Assembly: GCF_044458865.1 (NCBI RefSeq)
Contig: NZ_JBITIH010000006.1
Span: 1 to 64,000, forward strand
DNA: 64,000 nt
DNA from: Micromonospora_G sp044458865
GTDB lineage: Bacteria > Actinomycetota > Actinomycetes > Mycobacteriales > Micromonosporaceae
Direction: 5' to 3'
Shown here: positions 16,455-24,487 of the stretch, one piece after another
Position numbering within the stretch: position 1 is the first letter of the stretch
Layout: every line of letters starts with the position of its first letter
Translations under genes and position numbers: made by a program
Notes under the pieces: model-generated
What the model saw: the letters and a program-made list of their open reading frames with translations, nothing else
Told to the model about the DNA's origin: nothing
The model's database searches: none

Positions 16455-17495
16455 TCAGCGGGGCCGGCGGTCGGCCTGGTTCGCGAGATCCGCAAGGGCG
16501 GCAACACCGCGCAGTGGCTCGGCGACGACACCTACGGCAGCCTTATCGGCGTACGGGTTGACCGAGAAGCGGACTTCGGGCACGCGGCGGGTGTTGAGCG
16601 CCCGCATGGCGCCGAGGGCGAGATAAGCGTCGGTGGACTGCCACAGCGGACCGAAGGTGGTCGCCCAGTAGCGCACGTCGGGCAGGTCGCCGCCGCTCAG
16701 GTCGACGATCAGGATTGTCGGTAACTGCTGCGACTGGCGGATCTTGCGTTTATCACGCAGCACCTCTACGGCGACGGACTGGGCCAGAGCCAGCATGTGA
16801 GGGCTGTTGTACGGCGCCATCAACGATGTGGTGCCTCCGCCGCAACGGATTGTCAACCACGATGCCGGGATGCCGTCGGCCGGCCGTGCTGGGGCGGCCA
16901 TCACTCGCAGCGCGGTGACGCCGGGGCTGCCGTCCGGCGGAACGAACTGCTCGATGATCGACCGCTGAACGCTGGTGCGGATCGCAACTGGCGGGATCGG
17001 ATCGGTGGAGATTTCAACCCCGTCCGGAAGGCCACGCTCACGTAGCGCGGCGCTTAACGCCCGGCTCAGGTGCGACAGACTGCTCGGGCTGCGCGAGCTG
17101 ACCTCGATACCGAGCGCGGGCGGATCGCCACCGACGAGTAGGTCCGGGCCGGCGCCGGTGTTGAACCGAAACGGCACCCCCGCCTCGGCCAGCAGTGACG
17201 CGACGATGAGTTCCGCACGTAGCGGCATGAACTTCTCCATCGCCGGCTGACCCATGCCTCGGGCAGCCCGAAACTCGCGCCGTTTCGCGCCAAGTCCAGC
17301 CGGCGCGGCGGCTTCAAGGAGAACCAGCGTCTCCTCGATCGGGATAAGGATCGGATTACGCCACCAGGCGTAGACCGCGCCTGGCCACAGCGGCTCCCGG
17401 CGACGGGACTTGAAGAACCAGCGCAGCGGGTGGTCTTCGACGCCGTCGAGCCAGCGACGCAACGTCGGCAGGTCATCCTGGGCGTTCACATCCAT
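16455..17495 (-). CDS. PD-(D/E)XK-like protein, partner of the HEPN protein
   Basis: 346 aa from the ATG at 17495 (MDVNAQDDLPTLRRW). Residues 91-136 fit the N-terminal core of a restriction-endonuclease-like fold: E95 in a helix (LRAELIVASLLAEAG), then D118 in GPDLLVGG, then E131 in a strand LGIEVSSR. The usual lysine two residues after the glutamate is a serine here, so catalysis is uncertain. The rest has alternating strands and helices up to a C-terminal helical tail. It is first in a two-gene operon with the HEPN-motif gene and ends 22 bp before it. The 17730-17760 hairpin separates it from the next gene upstream. Confidence 0.55.
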   Translation of the reverse strand: MDVNAQDDLPTLRRWLDGVEDHPLRWFFKSRRREPLWPGAVYAWWRNPILIPIEETLVLLEAAAPAGLGAKRREFRAARGMGQPAMEKFMPLRAELIVASLLAEAGVPFRFNTGAGPDLLVGGDPPALGIEVSSRSPSSLSHLSRALSAALRERGLPDGVEISTDPIPPVAIRTSVQRSIIEQFVPPDGSPGVTALRVMAAPARPADGIPASWLTIRCGGGTTSLMAPYNSPHMLALAQSVAVEVLRDKRKIRQSQQLPTILIVDLSGGDLPDVRYWATTFGPLWQSTDAYLALGAMRALNTRRVPEVRFSVNPYADKAAVGVVAEPLRGVAALADLANQADRRPR

Positions 17496-17729
17496 AACCG
17501 TCCACGCTAGCCGGACATACCTTCTCGCTCCAGCAGCTTTTTGGACGCAGGTGGGGTTGCATCGGCGGGTCAAGGCATTTCAACGCTTTTAGCGCTCCAT
17601 CATCGCTGTGCGCAGCTTCTTCGCTACTCCTGCTTCCCGAGCGGCGAACGCGCTGAGATGGCCGTTGAGCCTGGGCACGTTCGGGCGTACGCGAACGTTG
17701 GCCCGTACGCCGGCAGCAGGAGCGGCAAC

Positions 17730-17760
17730 GTGAGGGGAGCCCTTCGCGGGCTCCCCTCAC
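17730..17760. terminator. 13-bp perfect stem-loop (TTCGC loop)
   Basis: GTGAGGGGAGCCC pairs with GGGCTCCCCTCAC around TTCGC. It follows the stop of the 149-aa gene (17776) on the minus strand by 16 bp and so terminates it, isolating the HEPN/nuclease-like operon from upstream transcription. Confidence 0.8.
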
Positions 17761-17775
17761 CTGTGCGCAGCGCTG

Positions 17776-18225
17776 TCATCGGGCTGGCGGCGGCCACAGC
17801 GAGGCGATCGTGTCCCGCTGTTCCTCGGTCAGCGGCGGCCACCGGTCGACGTTGGCGGTCACGTGGGCCATGAGCGCTTGGTCGCGTAGAACGGCCCGTA
17901 GCGCGGCTAGCTCGGGGTCGTCGGTGTCGCGGGGTGCGGCCATCGCAGCGAGCCGTGCCCGCATGAGCGCCTGTACCTCCAAGGGGTGGGTGTTCGGCTG
18001 GTGATCGGGGTCGGGTTGGGCTGGCGGGTCGGATCGGGGCGTGATCGCAGCTGTTGTCAGGGTGCGGGGCGGGTGAATGGCCAGCGGTAACGTCCGTCTG
18101 TTGGACTGGCCGGGCGGGTTCTCGGCGGGGGTGGGGTCGCTTCCTGGCGTAACCGAGCGCTCGGGCGTCCCCCGGTCGCCTTGTGGGCGACGGCGCGGGT
18201 TAGGTCTCGTCTGGCTTGTGGCCAT
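17776..18225 (-). CDS. Hypothetical element protein with conserved C-terminal tail
   Basis: 149 aa. The first 85 residues are proline-, arginine- and threonine-rich and look disordered. The last 60 (LEVQALMRARLAAMAAPRDT to WPPLTEEQRDTIASLW) are helical and end in a motif seen in short proteins of actinomycete mobile elements, comparable to the PPLTSTQITDLRRLL segment of the 73-aa prophage protein at 6934-7155. The start could be further downstream. The gene is followed by the strong hairpin at 17730-17760. Confidence 0.55.
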   Translation of the reverse strand: MATSQTRPNPRRRPQGDRGTPERSVTPGSDPTPAENPPGQSNRRTLPLAIHPPRTLTTAAITPRSDPPAQPDPDHQPNTHPLEVQALMRARLAAMAAPRDTDDPELAALRAVLRDQALMAHVTANVDRWPPLTEEQRDTIASLWPPPAR

Positions 18226-18847
18226 CTTCCTCCGCTGTGAATGCCGCTCGTCGGGTCCGCTGTGTTGTGGTCATCGCTGGTTTGCCTTTCTATCGGTTGA
18301 GAATGACGCGGGGGTGTTACCACCCGCGCTTCCCGTAGCCGCCGGTAACGGCTTATCCGTCAAGGAGTCGGCACGGGACGATGAGACCAGGCACGGGTCG
18401 GGAAACAGAGGTGTGAGGAGAGTGGCACGTTCGTGCCGTCTCATTCGCACACCGAAGCGGCTCCCCACCGAGGCGTTACCGCTCTCTGCGGGTGCTACGG
18501 CGCTACGGGTAGCGGCTGGTAACGCGGGGAGTAGGGATTACCAGTTTCGCAGCGACGAGGCGGGAACCTCACCGGCACCGGCCGCAGGCGTGTCGATCGC
18601 GGGCCTTGGTGCCTGTACGCCGCTCGTGCCGTGCTGTACCGTTCCGTTTTGATTGGTCCGTGCCCCATAGCGCGGTTGCGGTGACAGTTCCCGTAAAGGG
18701 CCGGCCGGGAGCAAGACATCCGATGGTCCGTAGTTGTCAAGTGCGGTGATCGCGTTCTGGTCTGCGGCGGGCATCGGGCGGCCTGGTGGTAACGGTCCGG
18801 GGCGCGTCGCCGCCAGGATTGTTGATCTTGGTCTGGTTGCGGCAGCA
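18226..18847. other. About 620 bp without a convincing gene
   Basis: Several frames are open, but none has convincing codon usage, start site or recognisable sequence. The stretch separates the minus-strand 149-aa gene from the block with the AICAR transformylase and IS110. It probably holds the promoter of the 149-aa gene and decayed sequence. Confidence 0.4.
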
Positions 18848-18893
18848 AGATATGCCCATTGGCGGCCAATTGCGTTCGACCGGGCGCGGTCGA
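18848..18893. repeat. About 45-bp direct repeat, left copy
   Basis: AGATATGCCCATTGGCGGCC continues to AATTGCG and then TTCGACCGGGCGCGGTCGA (18875-18893). The last 19 bp are identical at 21941-21959 and the preceding 25 bp are closely similar to 21919-21940. The 19-bp part is itself an inverted repeat (TTCGACC/GGTCGA). It lies about 165 bp upstream of the AICAR transformylase start. Confidence 0.65.
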
Positions 18894-19057
18894 GCGAGGC
18901 GAGCGGGATGGCAACCGCTTGACGTAGCTGTGGGTATGCTGTGATCGCGGCCGTGACTGGCGAGGGTGGAGCACCACCGGGGATCAGCCGCTGTGACGTC
19001 GGTGCCGACCGCCTGGGTATCCACGACGCGTTCAGTTATTCGCGTCCGGAGGTCTTG

Positions 19058-20083
19058 GTGCAGCTGCGTTATGGCGTGAACCCTCAGCAGAGTCCGGCGT
19101 CGGTCGAGCCGATCGGCGCGGCGCCTTTTACCGTGGTGCACGGGCATCCCTCCTACCTGAACCTGCTCGATGCGATCAGCGCGTGGCAGTTTGTGCGGGA
19201 GGCTGCCGCCGAATACGGGACCGTTGCTGCGGCGTCGTTCAAACACGTGTCGCCGGCTGGGGCGGCATTGGCCGGGCCGATCGATCTGGTGACCGCGGGC
19301 CTGTTCGGGGTGGACCCGCGAGCTGATGCGGTGTGCCGGGCCTACGTCCGGGCTCGGGACACCGACCCGAAGAGTTCGTACGGCGACATGGTCGCGGTGT
19401 CCGCGCCGGTCACCACTGAGCTCGCCGATCTGCTTCGGCGGGTGGTCAGCGACGGGATCATCGCTCCTGGATACGAGCCGGGTGCGGTCGCGATGTTGTC
19501 GGCGAAGAAGAAGGGGACGTATCTGATCCTGGAGGCGGATGCGACGTTCGAGCCGCCGAACGAGGAGTTGCGTGAGCTGTATGGGCTGCGTTTCGTCCAG
19601 CGCCGCGACGACGCTCCGCTGCCGGACGGGCTGTCTGCCGACCTGCGGCTCGCGCTGACCACAGTGCGATATACCCAGTCGAACTCGATCGTCCTGGTCC
19701 GTGACGGGGCAACGCTCGGCGTTGGCGCCGGACAGCAGTCACGGGTGGACTGCATCCGGCTCGCCGGCATCAAGGCTCGCCTGTGGCACCAGCGCCGGTT
19801 CGTCCCGCCGGCCGAGGTCGCCGGCTTCGCGTCGGTCCAAGACCGTGTCAACGCACAGCTTCGGCTCGCTGAGGCAATCGATCCGCCGGTACCGCTACAG
19901 CAGGTCAGCCTGGCCTCCGACGGGGCCCTACCGTTCGAGGACAACATCACCGAGGCAGCCCAGTTCGGCGTGCGGCACATCGCTGAGCCGGGCGGTTCGA
20001 CCCGTTCGAATGCGGTGGCCGAAGCTGCACGCAGGCACGGCATCGGCGTAACCCGTACCGGGCTGCGGCTGTTCCGCCACTGA
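19058..20083 (+). CDS. Stand-alone AICAR transformylase domain, eukaryote-like (ATIC type)
   Basis: 341 aa from the GTG at 19058, chosen because GGAGGT precedes it and the family begins LRYGxNPxQ; an upstream in-frame GTG at 18941 is possible. AICAR transformylase formylates AICAR with 10-formyl-THF, the penultimate step of purine synthesis. The catalytic pair K62-H63 lies in FKHVSPAGAA. SDGIIAPGYE, KKKGTYLIL, RYTQSNSIVL, GAGQQSRVDC and the C-terminus LRLFRH also match. These strings resemble animal ATIC more than typical bacterial PurH (KHxNPCG). The IMP cyclohydrolase half is absent. It is cargo of element 2, isolated from other purine genes, and has no partner gene beside it. Confidence 0.88.
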   Translation: MQLRYGVNPQQSPASVEPIGAAPFTVVHGHPSYLNLLDAISAWQFVREAAAEYGTVAAASFKHVSPAGAALAGPIDLVTAGLFGVDPRADAVCRAYVRARDTDPKSSYGDMVAVSAPVTTELADLLRRVVSDGIIAPGYEPGAVAMLSAKKKGTYLILEADATFEPPNEELRELYGLRFVQRRDDAPLPDGLSADLRLALTTVRYTQSNSIVLVRDGATLGVGAGQQSRVDCIRLAGIKARLWHQRRFVPPAEVAGFASVQDRVNAQLRLAEAIDPPVPLQQVSLASDGALPFEDNITEAAQFGVRHIAEPGGSTRSNAVAEAARRHGIGVTRTGLRLFRH

Positions 20084-20289
20084 CCCCGGTGTCAGTCTCC
20101 GCTCTGAAGCGCGGCAGACGCACTGTCATCGGCTCGGATCCGGGAGTCGAGCGGTGCGCCGTACTGCGGGCCTCCGTCACCCAGGGGCACCGAATGCGGC
20201 CCGCCGTCGAACTCAGTGCGGCGACCGGGTCGGTCCATGACCAGCCAAACGGGCTGTCAGCTAGGCCGCCGAGCAGTATGGCGGACGGG

Positions 20290-21510
20290 TTAGTCCGTGG
20301 ACGGTGGGAAGGCGCGGTTCTCGTCGTAGGGTGTCCGGTTGGTGAGGCAGTGGTGCAGGAGGCCGACGAGTCGGTTGAACAGGTTGCGTTGGGCGGAGGC
20401 GTGGCGGTCGCCTGCGGTTCGTCGTCGGTCGTAGTGGGCGCGGCAGCCGGGTGAGGTGATTAGGGTCGCGAAGGCCCACACGTAGCCGGTGGCGGCGAGG
20501 CGTTGGTTCTTGACGCGTCTGTGTACGACGGTGCGGCTGCGGCCGGAGGCGCGGGTGATGGGTGCGGAGCCGGCGTATGCCTTGAGGGCGCGGGCGTCGG
20601 TGAAGCGGGCGCGGTCGTCGCCGATCTCGGCCAGTATTCGGGCGCCGGAGACCTCGGCCAGGCCGGGGAAGCTGGTGATGATGTCGTGGTCGGGGTGGTG
20701 GCCGAATGCCTCGGTGGTGGCGTCGGTCAGGTCGTGGAGCGCGGTGCAGGCGGCGTCGAGTAGCCGCAGGAGCGCGGCGGCCTGGCGGCCGAACGCCTGT
20801 TCCACCTGCGGGAGTTGGCGTAGTTGCGGGGCGTGCAGTGCGGCGGTGATGGCTTCGGCGTCGGCGTTGATGCCGCGTTTGCGGCCGACGTGGCGCAGGG
20901 CGGCGGTCACCTCGTCGATGTCGAGCCTCACACCGGCGGCTGGGGTGGGCGCGAGGGCGAGGATCCGGCGTGCCATCGGTGCGGCGAGGCCGTCGGTGCG
21001 GTTGATGAACGCGGCCAGGAACCCGGGGTAGAACTCGCGCAGCAGCGAGCGCAGTTCGTTGGCGATGCGGTTGCGGTGCCATACCGCGTCCTGCTGCGCG
21101 CGGGCGAGGACGCTGATCGCCTGGGCCAGCTCCGAGTCGACGGGAAGCGGACGGTGCATGGCCTGGTCAGTACGCAAAATGTTCGCCAGGACCATGGCGT
21201 CGCCGTGGTCGGACTTGCGACGGGCGACGCTGTGCCGATCCCGGTAACGGGCGGCGGCCATCGGGTTGATCGGGTACACCAGTCGCCCGGTGGCCCGCAG
21301 CGCGGCCACCAGGAGCCCGCGCGGGGTTTCGATCGCGACCGGCACTCGTTCGTCCGGCTGGTCCCCGGCGGCGGACAGCATCTCCAGCAGGACGGCGAAC
21401 CCGGCCGCGTCGTCGGTGATCCGACGTCGAGCGACCAGTTGCCCGTCCTGGTCGACCAGGGCGACATCGTGATGCCGCTCGGACCAGTCGATCCCACAGA
21501 ACACTCTCAA
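20290..21510 (-). CDS. IS110-family transposase (DEDD), apparently intact
   Basis: 406 aa. The N-terminal RuvC-like DEDD domain starts MRVFCGIDWSERHHDVALVD and continues with VAIETPRGLLVAALRATG and RRKSDHGDAMVLANILRTD. The C-terminal transposase_20 domain has ITSFPGLAEVSGARILAEIG followed by AYAGSAPITRASGRSRTVVH. The serine in the latter region is the expected nucleophile of the family. Length and all blocks are complete. IS110 elements use a bridge RNA encoded in the non-coding end upstream of the transposase to choose target and donor. No other IS110 copy is in the window. Confidence 0.92.
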   Translation of the reverse strand: MRVFCGIDWSERHHDVALVDQDGQLVARRRITDDAAGFAVLLEMLSAAGDQPDERVPVAIETPRGLLVAALRATGRLVYPINPMAAARYRDRHSVARRKSDHGDAMVLANILRTDQAMHRPLPVDSELAQAISVLARAQQDAVWHRNRIANELRSLLREFYPGFLAAFINRTDGLAAPMARRILALAPTPAAGVRLDIDEVTAALRHVGRKRGINADAEAITAALHAPQLRQLPQVEQAFGRQAAALLRLLDAACTALHDLTDATTEAFGHHPDHDIITSFPGLAEVSGARILAEIGDDRARFTDARALKAYAGSAPITRASGRSRTVVHRRVKNQRLAATGYVWAFATLITSPGCRAHYDRRRTAGDRHASAQRNLFNRLVGLLHHCLTNRTPYDENRAFPPSTD

Positions 21511-21720
21511 CCTTCGAATCCCTTCTCACGCAACAGATCCGGCATCGTCCAGCCCCTGGACAGGATCACGCGGCACTCTCATGGAAGCGCTCGGCGGCGC
21601 GACATCCGATCAGCCGGTCGTGATCCCAGCGACCGGCACAGCCCCCGGTCTTGGTCGAAGAGCTCGACGGCTTCGCGATAAGGCGCAGGGGTGACCTGTG
21701 TCGGCGGCTGGAACCACGGC
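21511..21720 (-). ncRNA. Possible IS110 bridge-RNA region
   Basis: In the IS110 group (IS621 is the model) the non-coding end 5' of the transposase gene is transcribed into a bridge RNA of about 170-200 nt. Here about 500 bp upstream of the transposase carry no gene, and this proximal part contains several short self-complementary stretches. The position follows family knowledge; I have not folded the RNA, and the element's ends are not defined. Confidence 0.3.
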
Positions 21721-21918
21721 AGAAGATCACAGTGCTGGTGGCCGCCCGGGTACCGGTCACAGGGAAGAGGCAACTCGGCCGATGCGATCGGTCCCGACCC
21801 CGGAAGGCCAGATGAAGGGTTCCGGCCTGCGGCACCGCGCCGGTCTTGCTACAGACCTAGATCAGTCTCGATATGGCTAGGCGTCTCGGACGCTCGCCGG
21901 AACCCTTCGGAACCCATG

Positions 21919-21959
21919 AGATATGGCATTTGGCCGCCAATTCGACCGGGCGCGGTCGA
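21919..21959. repeat. About 45-bp direct repeat, right copy
   Basis: AGATATGGCATTTGGCCGCC followed by AA and TTCGACCGGGCGCGGTCGA (21941-21959). This copy is a longer palindrome (CAATTCGACC/GGTCGAATTG, 21938-21963). With the left copy at 18848-18893 it brackets the AICAR transformylase gene and the IS110 transposase, about 3.1 kb in all. Confidence 0.65.
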
Positions 21960-22031
21960 ATTGAGGGGTGCCGTACATCAGGAAGCCGTCCGCCTTGCGG
22001 TCCGGCTACCGACCCGTCCGCCGCCGGGTGC

Positions 22032-23711
22032 CTACCCGGCCTTCCTCGTCAGCGCGGCGATGAGGTCGGCCAGTGGGGTGATGGTGTGCCGTTGGTCGTG
22101 GGGTATGCGCTCGGTGTGGCGGCAGCCGGGGCAGGTTCCGGTGTCGTTGGTGGGCAGGGTCAGCCCGCAGCGGGCGCAGGCGGTGAGGTGTTCGTTGTCG
22201 AACTCGGCGGCGAGTTCGTCTCGGCTGGTGCGCTGGCGTTGCCACCACGACGTGCTCTGCCACTGGTGGCTGACCTGCTCGTCGCGCCACTGCTCGTAGG
22301 TGAGTCGGCTGGTGTAGTCGCGGTGGCCGGGCGGGGTCCAGTCGCGCCAGATGTCGGCTTGGGCTTGCTCGCGTGTGCGGGGTTGGTCGAGCCGGCGGTG
22401 CTCGTCCGGGGTGAGTAGCCGGGGTTGGGCGAGGTGGGCGGCTGCGGTGTACCAGGCTGGCCGGTCGTCGCCGGTGGCGGCGAGGCGGGCGAGCTGGTGG
22501 ACCTGGTGTGACCAGGCCGCCTGATGGAGCCGGTTGAGCGTCACACGTTGGGCCTGGGTGGCTCTGGTGTCGCTGGTGTGGCGGCTGTACCAGTCCGCGA
22601 GGTTGGCGAGGACTGCGCTGGTGTCGAGGTCGGGGGTGAACGGGTCACGGCGGTCGTGATGGTCGTGGAGCAGGTAGCCGATGAGGTCGACGGCGGTGGG
22701 GCCGAGCAGGGTTTCGAGTTGCGTGCGGTAACGGCGTAGGCGTTGCAGCGTGTGTTGGCGTTCGGTTGCGAGGGCTTCGGCGCGCTCGCGGGCGTAGGCG
22801 GGTTGAGCGGCGGTGGTGACGTTGGCGCGTTCGGTCAGGATCTCGGTGAGGGTGGTCTCGGCGGCGTCGGGGTCGGTGAGGTTCCAGACCGGTTCGGTGA
22901 CGGCGTGGGCGGGGTCGCGGACGAGACCGTTCGCGGTGACGGTGAGCCGGCCGTGTTCGCTGATCAGGTCGAAGTCGCTGACGAGTCGTCGTACGTAGCG
23001 GCTGGGTTTCTCTTCTTGGAGCAGCTTGGCGGCGTTGCGGGTGAAGGTGACCGCCCGGTGGCCGGTGGTGGTGAACAGCAGCAGGGGCGGGCAGTGCGGG
23101 AACCGGCCGTGCCACGCCTGGTCACGGGTGTAGGCCCGGTAGCGGTCGAGTTTGGCCTTCAACTGGGTTTGTGTCATGGACGCGAGGTCGACCTCGATGA
23201 ACGCCGCCGTCCCCTGCCCATCGGCTAGGACGGCTTCGTACACGGCGTCGGGGGTGAGGCGCTTGGTGGTGCTGCTGCCCCACGCGGAGGTGGGTCCTTC
23301 CCATTCCTGCCAGCCGCCTCGGTCGGTGGCCCACCCGGTCATGGTCAGCCCGACCGTGGGTCCGTGCTCGCGTAGGGCGAGCCACACCTCGGTGATGGTG
23401 GCGGCGTGGGCGCTGAACATGGCCGAGGGCCGGCGTCCGTCCGCGACGGCGGTACCGGTGATCAGGCGTGCCCCGGCGGGACGCAGCCACCAGTGATGCG
23501 GTGCGCTACCGGTCTGCCGTCCGGGCCGGTCGTAGTCGACCAGGTGTGCCGTACGGAGCTGTTCAAGCCGGTACAACACCGTACGGGCCGGGGTGCCGGT
23601 GGCACGCGAGAGCTGTTCGGTGGTCATGACCCGGTGGTCGTTGAGCAGGAGCAGGAGTTGTTCGTTGGGGCCTCCCGAGGCCCGGAGCCGTTTGGTGGTG
23701 TGGGCCGCCAA
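22032..23711 (-). CDS. Replication-relaxation family protein
   Basis: 559 aa from the TTG at 23711, chosen because AGGAGG lies six bases upstream; longer in-frame starts lack an RBS. The N-terminal winged helix (LLLLLNDHRVMTTEQLSRAT, then RTVLYRLEQLRTAHLVDY) and the following FIEVDLASMTQTQLKAKLDR block fit the Replic_Relax family of plasmids and integrative elements in actinobacteria and firmicutes. The C-terminus has a four-cysteine zinc ribbon (CARCGL, CPGC). The family is linked to replication or nicking control of mobile DNA. The 23765-24107 region upstream has repeated CTGACA motifs. Confidence 0.75.
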   Translation of the reverse strand: MAAHTTKRLRASGGPNEQLLLLLNDHRVMTTEQLSRATGTPARTVLYRLEQLRTAHLVDYDRPGRQTGSAPHHWWLRPAGARLITGTAVADGRRPSAMFSAHAATITEVWLALREHGPTVGLTMTGWATDRGGWQEWEGPTSAWGSSTTKRLTPDAVYEAVLADGQGTAAFIEVDLASMTQTQLKAKLDRYRAYTRDQAWHGRFPHCPPLLLFTTTGHRAVTFTRNAAKLLQEEKPSRYVRRLVSDFDLISEHGRLTVTANGLVRDPAHAVTEPVWNLTDPDAAETTLTEILTERANVTTAAQPAYARERAEALATERQHTLQRLRRYRTQLETLLGPTAVDLIGYLLHDHHDRRDPFTPDLDTSAVLANLADWYSRHTSDTRATQAQRVTLNRLHQAAWSHQVHQLARLAATGDDRPAWYTAAAHLAQPRLLTPDEHRRLDQPRTREQAQADIWRDWTPPGHRDYTSRLTYEQWRDEQVSHQWQSTSWWQRQRTSRDELAAEFDNEHLTACARCGLTLPTNDTGTCPGCRHTERIPHDQRHTITPLADLIAALTRKAG

Positions 23712-23764
23712 GGCGGGCCTCCTATCGTTGTTACGCGTGTATCGCGCCCCTTGGGGGACATGTA

Positions 23765-24107
23765 ATGTCAGTCGCCGGTCGGACGAGGACGGCCGAATCG
23801 GCGCTGACCAGCGTGAACACGCCGGGCTATGTTGCGGATCGGGTCGAGAGCAATCCGCAACCCTGGTGGGGCTCCGGCCAGCCCTGACAGCCCGCCCTGC
23901 CGAGCACCACTCCCCGGCCACCGGACTGTCACCAACGAAACTGTCCAAAGAGTGCTGTTCAAGGCCAAAGGCGGCTGTTCAACCATCAACCGGGCAACCC
24001 TCGGCCGTCGCCTTCTGTCAGCGGCGCTGCCGGCGTCGACAGACTCTGCCCGGTGACCTGACAGACCCTCACCGCGACCGTCACGCTGTCCTGACAACCT
24101 CTGACAC
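23765..24107. promoter_or_regulatory. Region with repeated CTGACA/TGTCAG motifs (candidate origin)
   Basis: CTGACA or its complement occurs at least seven times, at about 23765, 23885, 23926, 24015, 24060, 24091 and 24099. The copies are on both strands and not evenly spaced. The region lies upstream of the replication-relaxation gene, has no convincing ORF and precedes the sigma-like gene. It could be an iteron array or a regulator's site cluster. Iteron spacing is irregular, so this is a weak call. Confidence 0.4.
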
Positions 24108-24487
24108 CTCCCGACCGACGAGGGCGAGCCCGGACGGGTGCGGACTCGGCATCCCTCGCCTGGCGTAGCACCCCCACACATAGGGATTACAAAATCGGAC
24201 CGCCGATTGGAAACGCCGAGGTCAGAGGCATCAACAGCGCCCGGCCGCACCGGGCGGCCTCCGACAGCCCACCCGGCCCCTATTCAGAAAGAGGGAACCG
24301 ACCTCGGCCGAACCTGCCACCTCGGCACGAAAAATCTTGATCGGGTTCCGCGTACGCTCGTGATCGTGGGCGCCACACCTGCCCACGTCAAAGGGCGTGA
24401 GCGGCAACGGGACGGGGCGCACAGGGATGAACCGCAGAGGCCGGCGGGACGAGCCCGACGCGCGCCGTCGTTGACAGGACGCGCGCC

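Noticed and set aside
16455..17573. Longer start for the nuclease-like gene at 17573
   Set aside because: The added 26 residues are cysteine- and arginine-rich without RBS; the ATG at 17495 begins the protein-like sequence.
18077..18977. Overlapping frames on both strands upstream of the AICAR transformylase
   Set aside because: None has an RBS, family sequence or convincing codon bias.
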